14,109 nt of DNA from contig NW_003109760.1 in the NCBI RefSeq assembly GCF_000003605.2, positions 1-14,109 of the forward strand. The letters run 5' to 3'. The stretch comes from Saccoglossus kowalevskii. Its lineage: Eukaryota; Hemichordata; Enteropneusta; Harrimaniidae. This document shows positions 1 to 7,990 of the stretch, piece after piece. Position numbers and translations under genes: made by a program. The notes under the pieces were generated by a model, which was given only the letters and a program-made list of their open reading frames with translations, ran no database searches and was not told the origin of the DNA. Position 1 is the first letter of the stretch. Every line of letters begins with the position of its first letter.

Positions 1-51
1 ACATCAGAGTCAAGATCAATCTGAAATAATTTGTAGTTGCAAGTCTTAACA

Positions 52-756
52 TCATCCAAGCATGATCCAGACTATATGCCTCATCTGTGAGGTCTTGTCA
101 TGATACCACTTCTTCTGAATCAAACCTTTGAGCAAAGAATTTGGACGTCTACAATGTGCTTGATATTCTGACATGCTATATATGGCACGTTGTTGGGCTA
201 TTGATTTGTTTCTGGATTTAGCCAATGATTGAGTAACGGGTCCGTATTTTCCATGAAGGAAGACATCTTCAGGTTGGTTTTGGTATAACACAACTGTTGT
301 TGAGAGGGTTGTCTCCTTCCAATCATGTGTCTCTTCATTGAAGACCAGGTTATCAGCAGCTGCATATATATATATATATATGTTTGTTGGTAAGACAACA
401 CCTTGTTAGTTTAACTTTGATAAGTGGTTTTCAGCTAGTCCAGTGTCTAATTGTTCAATCTCATCATAACTACCAGTGTGCCCCTGGCGATTTAACATTG
501 TAATAACATCCTTTGATCCAGTAATATGACGCATGGCCATGCCTAGTCCTATATACTTTGGTGTTTTTGTCCTGCCGGGGAACTGTGCATGAATGAGATC
601 CTGTCCAATAGCTAGTATCTGTCTGTGTAAAGCAGGATCATTAACATCTAATCTATCTAAAGTGATTTGTTCAATTTTATCGTGTAAATTTTGTCTGGAA
701 CTATTTTTGAAGCCATGCCCCTTGTGTCTAATGGATTGGTTTGTGTACCAGTGCAT
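52..756 (-). other. Conserved core of the pseudogene, one frame with a single internal stop
   Basis: A single minus-strand frame is readable from about 690 to 52 with one TAA at 408-406. In order it gives LDVNDPALHRQILAIGQDLI, PKYIGLGMAMRHITGSKDVI, TMLNRQGHTGSYDEIEQLDT, the stop, QGVVLPTNI, an Ile-Tyr run encoded by the (AT)9 tract, AADNLVFNEETHDWKE and VLYQNQPEDVFLHGKYG. This is the most conserved-looking part and matches the family signature I remember (a TGS/TGN-x-x-x-I/V-x-x-LNR-x-GH block followed by a DN-x-x-x-NEET block). The function of these blocks is unknown to me. Frame 0 closes with TGA at 54-52, after which another frame may continue beyond the window. Confidence 0.55.
364..381. 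repeat. (AT)9 dinucleotide microsatellite
   Basis: Nine AT units interrupt the pseudogene core between QGVVLPTNI and AADNLVFNEE. On the minus strand the tract stays in frame and encodes alternating Ile and Tyr, so it replaced or expanded coding sequence without shifting the frame. Confidence 0.9.
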
Positions 757-1289
757 CCTGCTAATTCAGATCGTAATATCTGTGCAGCATGATATAGGGT
801 TTATGTTGTATTCTGAGCCCCATTGTCGTCACCTGATTGACTGAATGTGGTTGGCTGGTAGCATTGCTTTGCTTTTTTGATGGCATCTATCAGATCCTCT
901 TTTGATATTTGACGACTATATAACAGATTAGATCTTGTCTTATCAGCCTGGTTTTGTATTTAAATTCTGTTACCATAGTAAGTAAGAAGACGCTTATTCA
1001 TTTTTTTAGATCTGTAGCTTGATATATCTGGTACATAATCTTCGATTAGTGTTTTGTATCTGTATAGCAGAGTTGACACGTCAAAGGCTTTGAATTTGAC
1101 AAACACATCTTCCTCTATTTCACTCACTAATTTCACAAATGCTGTATCATACTCACTCCTCCAAGAAGACTGTTTGATACTGCTGGAAGTAGTAAGCTTT
1201 ATATTTCTAGCACTTGTATAGCCTGGATGATAAACAGTGTCAGCAGCAATCAGATCTACACCTTCTACTCTGCGAAGTATTTTTAGCAC
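684..1289 (-). other. Middle part of the pseudogene
   Basis: One frame runs from 1289 towards about 690, broken only by TAA at 962-960 and TAA at 803-801. It reads VEGVDLIAADTVYHPGYTSA, then a charged helical stretch around YDTAFVKLVSEIEEDVFVKF, then after the first stop SNLLYSRQISKEDLIDAIKK, and after the second LYHAAQILRSELAGC and ASKIVPDKIY. Sensible protein sequence on both sides of each stop shows they are mutations inside a former ORF, not gene ends. The family I recall normally has a YHxxC motif where this copy reads YHPGY, so a conserved cysteine may be lost. Confidence 0.5.
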
Positions 1290-1671
1290 TTGATTTCAAC
1301 CTCTGGTCAGCATTCTTAGTTAGCCATTTTGACAGTTTTTGTTTTTCCCTTGTATTTGTACTACCACTCATTACTCTATTTTGCAATGGCATTTCTTCAG
1401 ATTTATTGGAGTTGAAGGCATCTTTCCATGGGCATGGCGCAAGTTGTGTTTACTGCAGTAGCTGGAATAGCACTGTCTATGCCACATCACACATATGCCA
1501 TCTGGCAAAATTCCTGCAGTGCTGTCCACGTCTATCAGCACTCCTGAATCTACTTTGTCTTGCCTGTGCTGCTCTTATGAATTAAATTTGACCATGTGCT
1601 GATGCTTTACTCTATATTTCTGGGTTATCTCTCTGACACTTGAGACATTTATTCCAGTTTGTTTGCACCAT
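1290..1671 (-). other. N-terminal Cys/His-rich part of the pseudogene
   Basis: The likely original start is the ATG at 1671-1669, giving MVQTNWNKCLKCQRDNPEI before a TAG at 1612-1614. After a frame change, 1574-1374 reads VDSGVLIDVDSTAGILPDG followed by MWHRQCYSSYCSKHNLRH and ends at TAA 1373-1371. A third frame from 1371 gives MSGSTNTREKQKLSKW and TKNADQRLKSSAKN, which passes by another shift near 1287 into the next segment. The CxxC pair followed by H-x2-C suggests a zinc-binding module; that is inference from residue spacing only. The upstream in-frame extension to 1839 is AT-rich and hydrophobic and looks like non-coding sequence. Confidence 0.5.
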
Positions 1672-1729
1672 GGCAGGTTTCAGTTTTAAAGGACTTTCGA
1701 CATCTATATTAAGTGAGAGTAGTACGTAC

Positions 1730-1745
1730 CTGTAAAGAAGTATAA
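1730..1745 (-). other. Splice-acceptor-like sequence upstream of the pseudogene
   Basis: The minus strand reads CTTCTTTACAG at 1740-1730, a good acceptor, immediately before the pseudogene N-terminus. A second possible acceptor, ending in AATATAG, lies about 25 nt further in. If used, the parent gene had a 5' UTR intron, which would favour a host-type gene over an intronless transposon ORF. A match of this quality is easily found by chance in AT-rich DNA. Confidence 0.25.
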
Positions 1746-1843
1746 TGAGAAAATGTACAATCAAGTGTAGGTGTTTATGTATATGGTACTGACAAGGATT
1801 TTGAGAACTGTTGATTTCATTGATCAGCAGAATAAACACCCTG

Positions 1844-1873
1844 TAGTGTAGATAACCTAAGTTATCTACACTA
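1844..1873. repeat. Perfect 13-bp hairpin with a 4-nt loop
   Basis: TAGTGTAGATAAC (1844-1856) is followed by the loop CTAA and its exact reverse complement GTTATCTACACTA (1861-1873). It lies about 115 bp upstream of the pseudogene N-terminus. It could be an RNA hairpin, a cruciform, or back-to-back ends of a short element. No CTRR-type Helitron terminus follows it on either strand. Confidence 0.85.
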
Positions 1874-3098
1874 TTAGATATTACTTACCCTGTACATAAA
1901 AAGCTGAAGAAAGAATTGCAGTATTGTTTAGATGTCACAATTTACAGAATAATACTTTTCACTATGGATACTACATGAATGTCAATTTAAATAATAAACT
2001 CTCAAAACTGGTTTGTTCGTTTAGCCTGCAGGATGAAACATAACAGCAGTTAAAAATGTATGAAATCAGCAGTTTTGACCAAAATTTTTACTTTTTGTCA
2101 CCAAAATCGGACTTTGTTACCCTAATTAATCTATCATTTGGGAAATATGTTGTCACTAGAGAAATTACGTAGAACGATCAAGGGATTAATTATAGATTGT
2201 ATTGTCCTTGCACAGTTGGAAATGTTAAAATATATATGTTTTAACGTTATCGATTTTCTTATTTTTGAACCAAAATAGTGTTTTTTAAATCAAAAAACAG
2301 TCATTACAACAGGTCTCATTTTGCTCCTCATATATTGGTTATTCTAACTAAAGTTGTCTAGGGGTGCTACAGACTCCTGGTCCTGGACTTGGCTCCTGGT
2401 CTATTAGGTATTCTACTTATGTAGGCGTTATGTGTAAAAATTTATATCTAACTGTGTAAACAGTAATATAAGTTATTTTAGTATAACAGCTGTTCTATAA
2501 TGTAGTATCCCATAACACAATGATAAAGACATTAATTGTCGACATTGTGAACTTTTTTTCGTTGTTATAAAGAAAAATAATCAAGTCAAATTATATGTAT
2601 TGACGTTATTGTTCATGCATATACTTTGCAATTTTATTAACCTTTTTGCAGTCATAATGAAATGCACAAATATAGAGAAAACAGCAAATTCTGATTTTAA
2701 TATTATATTTTAAATTATATGTGTGATTGTGACAATTATTATTAGTGTGCATATCGAATATATTTTGATATAAATCATTTTTAATATATTTCATAAATTT
2801 ATTTTTTGTCAAAGGATTTTTTTCAACACAACACAACAATCAACACATATGTCTGCGATATGTAATGTATGCTTAATGGTTGCCAGCATTCTTTATTTTA
2901 TGTTTTTGTCATATTACCTCAAACGCTGCAAATTGAAGTGTGCATGGAATCATAGGAAGAAACGGTGTGCATTACTGTCATGAAAAAGATTGACAGGTCA
3001 TACTTGTTTTCAACTTTGGAAGGAGAATTGAAATCTACCAGGTGTGCTGTTAATTGAATAACAAAGAATGTTTATGATCTACTGAATTGCTGCGCTAG
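1874..3098. other. Non-coding AT-rich stretch
   Basis: No supported gene. Frames are short and rich in Ile, Asn and Lys, as expected by chance. Small features are three near-identical TCCTGG copies at 2375-2398, including CTCCTGGT twice (2374-2381 and 2393-2400), and several homopolymer runs. The segment at about 2070-2300 has runs such as GACCAAAATTTTTACTTTTTG that resemble transposon flanks, but no terminal repeats were found. Confidence 0.5.
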
Positions 3099-3308
3099 GA
3101 ACATCACATTCTGATTGGCTTGTGTGAAAACCCAGGTGGTGTCACTGAATCAAGCCTATTTGGACAGACTGAGGACAGTTTGGGTCCATCATTTCAACTT
3201 GGTATGTGTGTGCTGCAGGCTACAACCATCATTTTGTTAGACTTGTATAAACTGCTCTGCGATCTCCTGCTTCCAGTGGTGCCCTCCAGAATACCAGCGT
3301 TTCTCTAA
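3099..3308 (+). other. Coding-like open stretch, 69 codons, no clear start
   Basis: The frame is open from just after TAG 3096-3098 to TAA 3306-3308 and has no ATG before residue 37 of the stretch. It begins EHHILIGLCENPGGVTESS and continues through GQTEDSLGPSFQLG to a hydrophobic Leu-rich tail. Base composition is less AT-rich than the surroundings, which is why the frame stays open. A donor-like GTATGT follows FQL. I do not recognise it. It may be an exon remnant, part of a repeat, or chance. Confidence 0.2.
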
Positions 3309-3406
3309 AAGCAAGACTTATATATTACAGCTAGGAGCTTTAATTCGATATTTTGGTGTATGAGTATTTCATTTCCACTACTATTGTATTGTCTACCCCA
3401 TTCTAG

Positions 3407-3487
3407 CAGTAAAAGAACCCCTTGTTCAGTGTGAGTTATGTGGTGGCCCTCTCATTAGCGATAAGCAGGCCTTACACTGTGACAATG
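3407..3487 (+). other. Possible exon or remnant of a PHD-type zinc finger
   Basis: The plus frame reads VKEPLVQCELCGGPLISDKQ then ALHCDNG. CxxC, a 12-residue gap and Cys-Asp resemble the first half of PHD-like fingers, some found in invertebrate retroelement ORFs (Cxx C...QxALxCDxC). The expected fourth Cys is Gly (GGT), one base from Cys (TGT). A pyrimidine-rich acceptor ending TTCTAG lies directly upstream. If spliced at the weak donor GTAGAA (3488) to the strong acceptor TTTTCTCTTTAG (ends 3596), the frame continues as PHICYRYISSMQTC up to TAA 3665-3667, supplying His and Cys residues. Real exon and decayed fragment are both possible. Confidence 0.28.
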
Positions 3488-3820
3488 GTAGAACGTCAAA
3501 ATATGCATACATATACATACGAATTGTATATGATGTGTGTACAAATCGCTAAATAGTAAAATGGTTGATCCATCACCATTCATGTTTTCTCTTTAGATCC
3601 ACATATTTGTTATCGGTACATAAGTAGTATGCAGACATGTCTAACATTACAACTTTTGTTTGCATAATATACTCATGGTAATCATGAATACAACTTGCTA
3701 TCATTCAAAGTCATCAGTGAGGTATATTAAAATTTGTAGTATTGTTGTCCTTGAGAAACAGGGAAAAACTGTTTTATTAAGCACAGCATCCTAGTTTGTA
3801 AACAAAGTTCATGCATAAAT

Positions 3821-4480
3821 GTCATCAATGACACCAGTCTATTTTATTCCGTAAAAGACCGTTCTGTAAACCTTCACTCACTCAATATAGAGTTAAATAT
3901 AGTTGCTACTTGGTGTAAATCAAATGAATTAAGTAAACTATAAACATTGACAAAACAAAATTCATGATTTCATGATTGTTAACACAATCAGTAAAACAAT
4001 TGGGATAATATCATACTTGAGGCATTATTTACCAAAATCCGTTATGATATTACTTTACATCTCGTTGATTCTCCCACACATTGCTTATTGTATAGAAAAT
4101 ATGGGGACACTCTTTTAGCACATATATTGATCCAATGTTTAAATTACAAAGAAAAGATTAATTTCTTTTTCTCATTTGGCATTCTTGATATGTATCAATT
4201 ATGTAAGTACAATACATGTTTATTTGCATACGATTTGAAAAATGGCCGCCATGCACACTCTCTGGATCATTATGCCTCTTCAATATCACATCCATACCAT
4301 ACACGATCAGTAACCTCTGAGAAACTTGTCACACCACAAATTAATTCAAGTTCAACTAAGAAAAGTCTGACATTTACTCTTGTAAAACATTGGAATGAGC
4401 TCCCAACTTCGTTAAAAACATTAACTTTATGAAACACGTTCAAAACGGCATTAAAAAAATATCTTTTAACCAATGTATAA
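3821..4480 (+). pseudogene. Reverse-transcriptase C-terminal fragment, frameshifted
   Basis: Four blocks in changing frames follow the RT order. Block 1 (3821-3940) reads VINDTSLFYSVKDRS to VATWCKSNELSKL; VIND stands where active enzymes have F/YADD, so the catalytic Asp pair is lost. Block 2 (3943-3972) reads NIDKTKFMIS, the LNxxKTK motif. Block 3 (3987-4091) reads ISKTIGIISYLRHYLPKS, LILPHIAYC. Block 4 (4088-4480) reads ILDMYQLCKYNTCLFAYDLK, the tail motif SHPYHTRS, KHWNELPTSL, and after an in-frame TGA at 4430-4432, FKTALKKYLL to the natural TAA at 4478-4480. Between blocks 2 and 3 some residues are deleted. The tail motifs are characteristic of CR1/Jockey-group ORF2 C-termini. Confidence 0.85.
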
Positions 4481-4596
4481 ATACTTGCATTATTGCAATA
4501 TATGAATTATTGTCTATTTTTGTTGTCGTCATTATTATTATTTGTTTGTGTATCACTATTCACAACAACGTACATTCTGCAGCTGAGTAGGGTTTT

Positions 4597-4643
4597 GGGG
4601 CCAGGAACTAGATTAGTTCTGCTTCACTACCTCCCTGGTCCCC
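4597..4643 (+). other. Nested stem-loop in the retrotransposon 3' UTR
   Basis: GGGGCCAGG (4597-4605) pairs with CCTGG-T-CCCC (4634-4643) with one bulged T. Inside it GAACTA-GAT-TAGTTC (4605-4619) forms a perfect 6-bp hairpin with a 3-nt loop. In this type of element a 3' RNA structure is commonly how the reverse transcriptase recognises its own transcript; that role is inferred here. Confidence 0.6.
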
Positions 4644-4715
4644 ACCAGAAAAAATATATATATTTAATATTTATTCAGATAAAGTTCCTGTACAAGTGTC
4701 CTTTTTTTCTGGTGA

Positions 4716-4738
4716 AATAAATCTATTCTATTCTATTC
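4716..4738 (+). repeat. Retrotransposon 3' terminus: AATAAA and (TATTC)3
   Basis: A polyadenylation-type AATAAA (4716-4721) runs into three TATTC units (4724-4738). The unit count usually varies among copies of such elements because of reverse-transcriptase slippage on the template end. The sequence after 4738 is unrelated, marking the insertion boundary. Confidence 0.8.
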
Positions 4739-4740
4739 GT

Positions 4741-4781
4741 ATCCCGTGTTGAGCGTCCATGCTCATTTCTTAACACGGTAT
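4741..4781. repeat. Imperfect 13-nt inverted repeat at the retrotransposon flank
   Basis: ATCCCGTGTTGAG (4741-4753) pairs with CTTAACACGGTAT (4769-4781): 11 Watson-Crick pairs, one G-T and one mismatch, with a 15-nt loop. It starts 3 bp after the element's last TATTC, so it may have been the structured target site or a separate small element. Confidence 0.55.
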
Positions 4782-5762
4782 CTGCCCCATAAACCTTTGC
4801 TTCCAAAATACTGACAAAAAGATCCCCTGAATGAAAGTAATATTGCATAAAATGCCGTAGACATTCAATATATGGGGAAATGTCAATGATGTGAAATATG
4901 TCATTTTAATATAACGGTTGGAGTAAATTAAGTATTTTGTTATTATAGAGAAAGTAAACTTTAAATAAATTGTTACTAGTATTGTTTTTATCATAGCAGT
5001 ATTTCTCTTATTTTTCAAGCATGGCATTTTTTGTGTTGAACTCAGGTAACACTGAATGATATCTTACTACGAGTTGATCCCTGAACGTGCAATTAAAACG
5101 TGTGATTTCAATCCACGGAGTCGTGATTAAAATAACAACATTGAACGATTTACTGAATTATGCCACAAATTGGACGTTGGTATCGCGGGGGATTTAATAA
5201 GATAAGATTCGTGTAACCATTTGAGAGTCTGTATTTGTTCTTAATCTTACAATTCGTGTAAGTATGTTGATACTACTAGTATATAATGTGAGGTACTAGT
5301 GTATTGATGAGATTGGCTGAAAACATAAATTATTAACCGTGGTTAGAAAAAACAGCTGCGAAAATAAGAGCACACTAACCGCATACCAAGTCATGTATGT
5401 AAGTTCATTTGCATGTTTGACTGAACACAGCATTGCCGTTGAGAAGAGTTTCCAAAAAACATAAAATTGCAGCCTTGACAACAACTTTATACTACCTCCG
5501 AAAAATGAACCGCACTGTAAATTGCAAATATTTAATAATTCAACTAATATCATTTTGGGTCGTTTGATCCAATCGACTACAGCCTGTTCACTTAATATTA
5601 ATTATAGGAAGTACGTAGGTCACTGATTAGGGTACATAATGTATAATAGCTCATTACGTTACTGGTACGTACTAGAAATCATGTACTGTCTACTGATGAT
5701 TGGTCTTAATTATTTTCATAACACAATATAACTTCCAGACATTAGAAACGTTGGCCACTTAC
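4782..5762. other. Non-coding stretch with no recognisable gene
   Basis: Only short AT-driven frames occur on both strands. An 85-codon minus-strand frame at 5296-5553 lacks any domain-like pattern. A POU-octamer match ATTTGCAT lies at 5407-5414. Confidence 0.5.
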
Positions 5763-5871
5763 TGAATGCGCTCAGTAAGGGTGAGATCATATGGGAACAC
5801 ATCAGATTGGAACGTATGACCTGTGAAGCCCAACACAAGTATCGGGCGTTGTGTGGCTTTGTCATCCATAC
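5763..5871 (-). CDS. Candidate 109-nt internal exon of an unidentified gene
   Basis: On the minus strand, GTTAAATTTACAG (ending 5872) is a good acceptor and GTAAGTGG (from 5762) a consensus donor; they enclose 109 nt that are less AT-rich than the flanks. Two frames are open through the exon. The more protein-like one starts after two bases with MDDKATQRPILVLGFTGH and ends FPYDLTLTERI. The other begins VWMTKPHNARYLCW. I recognise neither. If the first frame is right, the exon could hold the initiator Met behind a 5' UTR exon. It might also be a non-coding RNA exon. No partner exons were identified, so this rests on paired splice sites and composition alone. Confidence 0.3.
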
Positions 5872-7860
5872 CTGTAAATTTAACATACCAATAAATCACA
5901 GTTAAGATGTTGTAAACATGGCCATACAGCTGTATTGGTCAATCGTACAACGACAATATGAAAGATTTTCAATATTTCGGGCAACAATATACTTTGCATT
6001 ATATTTGGCGGGTGTTCTTTGTTGTTTATAAATTTAAGTGCGTGCTCTTTCGTGTGTTAGCTTCTTATCTGGATGTTTGATCGTGATTACGATTAAAGAT
6101 AATATTCAGCGTGTCGTTTCCATTCAAAGACGTGATGAAATTAAACAGACATGCATGCATGTTTTACGGCTAGTGTGTTCTGTTTCATTACATATGTTTA
6201 ACCAAGAAGTCTATTTCATGTTTTCAGTTTAGTCACAAAACACTCAATGCGGTATTTTTACGTTTGGGGAATAATGAAATGATCTCTAGTGATAATAGTC
6301 GAATTAAATTCTGCCGAAATAAAGAAAATAATTAATATTTGTGCACGTTATTTGTTAGAGGGGATTATGACGTAGGATGGAATGGCACTACATAATCAAC
6401 TACTTGTTAGCTGTGTGTCTTGTTTATGTTAGGCGGTACTACACTGTATGCAGCTTTATATACTCTGTGTTGGCGAATAACGTATTTGGTATAATTATTA
6501 TTATTATTATTGTTAATTATGATTCCGATAGTAAACTCATACAATTAAAACTAAAACAAGTACAATAAGTAAGTAAACACATAAGAACAGATACTACGCT
6601 GATTAAAAAAGCTCAATGTATTATAGGTTATTAGAAGTTAGCCATCGCCTTCCCTCCCCGCCCCAAGTTGGTAAATGTGATTATAAAAATAAATCCGAGT
6701 CATACTGGTATCGTGGCCAAAATTAATCAAGATTCTGAGTGCATTAATGTTTGCCATACGCACACGATTAACATTACAGAACAGTAACTCTGAATAAGGT
6801 TCAGTTTCATAGATGATACAAAGTGGCCAAATATGTGAATAACACTGTTTGCCCTGTAATTAAATTATTTCATCTGTCGAGTAATATCACCAGAGTCTCC
6901 ACTACGATTGTTCATTAGTTTGAGTGCCTATCCACAAATTCTACTACTATTATTTTCATTACAATGACGTCATCCAGGACGACCCACGTACAGTCATTGT
7001 ACTATATGAACTCATTATTTTTGGACGTTTACCTTGCACCAATAATGCGGATTACGCTAATAACACGATTAAACACCTCATTTGCTGTGTTATGCTTTAT
7101 CCAATATAATGAAACAAACATCCACATGAATACATGTATGTACTCATTTACTTCCCGAATATAAAAACGGGAGGTTTAGAGTGTTAAAAAAAGGTATTCT
7201 TATTACATTATCCCTATGACCTTGGGGTTTCTCATATTGATTGTTTATATTGTTAATTAAATGCGTTCGAGGGATGGCGCTAACGGCGTGCCAATGTAAA
7301 TTTATTTATTTTGCCGGAAGTGCCGTATTAGAATAATAGTTTGATACAATTCAAAGTTGACAATAATCACTTCATTATTGAATTTTATTGATCAGTATGA
7401 ATCACTGCCAATTTAAATGCACGTATATTGTGTGATCAGTGGATTAGGCGCAGATGATTGATTTAGTAAACAGTGTACAAGAACTGATATCATGTAATTA
7501 TCCTCTGTTTGAACATTGTTATGGTATCAGGTCAGCATAACGCTAGAGAACGGTTGTTGACATTTATTCAAAAATATCAAGTGGAAATGTGATATTATAG
7601 ATAGTTTTACTAAAAACAAGACACACAAGCATAATTTCTTTTAACTTCTTAAATATTTAATGCATGTGACGTGGCGGTCTGATTTGATTATGTGACTGAT
7701 GCTATCAAGGACAGTCTTGAGTTCGCGTTAATAAGATTGTGCTAATTACTACATTGCTAATAGGTGTGGCAGGTGGTGCGTGTTTTTATTATGTACGTAC
7801 GCAGCTTGAACTCTGGTCAAAAAGGAACATATACTCATTACATAATAAACGGAAACAGCA
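5872..7860. other. Non-coding stretch, intronic or intergenic
   Basis: No supported gene. An E2F-like TTTGGCGGG is at 6004-6012, about 130 bp upstream of the candidate minus-strand exon. (ATT)6 lies at 6494-6511. Overlapping plus-strand frames at 6924-7164 (61 and 66 codons) look like chance. There are no transposon signatures here, unlike the left third of the window. Confidence 0.5.
6494..6511. repeat. (ATT)6 trinucleotide microsatellite
   Basis: Six perfect ATT units within AT-rich non-coding DNA. No other significance is apparent. Confidence 0.9.
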
Positions 7861-7869
7861 ATAATATCG

Positions 7870-7990
7870 ACCAAAACCGTTAAAGGGCAACAGTCGTCGA
7901 GATCACGTGCATTTTCCTACGGCGTAGAGCAACTCATACGCATGCGTGTCAAATACACAGAACACAATGCACGCAGCCGCGTTACCACAA
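7870..7990. promoter_or_regulatory. CpG-richer island with E-box and NRF1-like palindrome
   Basis: Within AT-rich surroundings this interval has many CG dinucleotides, a canonical E-box CACGTG (7904-7909) and the palindrome ACGCATGCGT (7938-7947), close to the NRF1 consensus. It lies about 700 bp upstream of the 8.6-kb promoter and could be a distal element of it. No TATA, initiator or splice donor was found close by to make it a start site. Confidence 0.3.

Larger units (their letters stand above)
1..1729 (-). pseudogene. Decayed, edge-truncated copy of an unnamed multi-copy invertebrate protein family
   Basis: Read on the minus strand, protein-like segments follow one another in the order expected of one long protein: NWNKCLKCQRDN (about 1659-1624), MWHRQCYSSYCSKHNLRHA (about 1486-1427), TKNADQRLKSSAKN, VEGVDLIAADTVYH (about 1268-1227), YDTAFVKLVSEIEED, LYHAAQILRSELAGC, and the core HITGSKDVITMLNRQGH then AADNLVFNEETHD. 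From memory, large uncharacterised proteins with this order are abundant in marine invertebrate gene sets; I know no formal name, catalytic domain or function. Stops in the reading path lie at 1612-1614, 1371-1373, 960-962, 801-803 and 406-408, and the frame changes near 1600-1575, 1371, 1287 and 690. These disruptions make it a pseudogene. The left window edge removes the C-terminus. It could be a dead transposon ORF or a dead copy of an expanded host family. Confidence 0.6.
3821..4738 (+). mobile_element. 5'-truncated CR1/Jockey-type non-LTR retrotransposon, 3' end
   Basis: The segment carries reverse-transcriptase remnants (3821-4480), a 3' UTR of about 258 bp with a stem-loop, AATAAA at 4716-4721, and a terminal (TATTC)3 ending at 4738. 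Tandem short repeats instead of a poly(A) tail are typical of CR1/L2-like clades. The 5' boundary is uncertain; the first recognisable coding is the catalytic-loop region, so endonuclease and most of the RT domain are absent. Such 5' truncation is the usual product of target-primed reverse transcription. I could not identify a target-site duplication. The element is dead and several internal indels show it is old. Confidence 0.85.

Noticed and set aside
593-844. 83-codon plus-strand frame
   Set aside because: Antisense of the conserved pseudogene core, whose minus-strand motifs are much more protein-like.
1214-1585. 123-codon plus-strand frame
   Set aside because: It lies opposite the minus-strand pseudogene blocks, starts without a convincing signal and is Cys/Leu/Ser-rich, as antisense shadows are.
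1844-1873. Hairpin as a Helitron 3' end
   Set aside because: No CTRR terminus within the expected distance on either strand, and no helicase or Rep sequence nearby.
4270-4473. 67-codon minus-strand frame
   Set aside because: Antisense shadow of the reverse-transcriptase tail motifs on the plus strand.
3821-4738. LTR retrotransposon or endogenous retrovirus
   Set aside because: No long terminal repeats, protease, integrase or primer-binding site; the RT tail motifs and terminal TATTC repeats are those of non-LTR elements.
5763-5871. Plus-strand coding in the candidate exon region
   Set aside because: The plus frame from MRSVRVRSYG stops early and lacks matching splice sites, whereas the minus strand has both.
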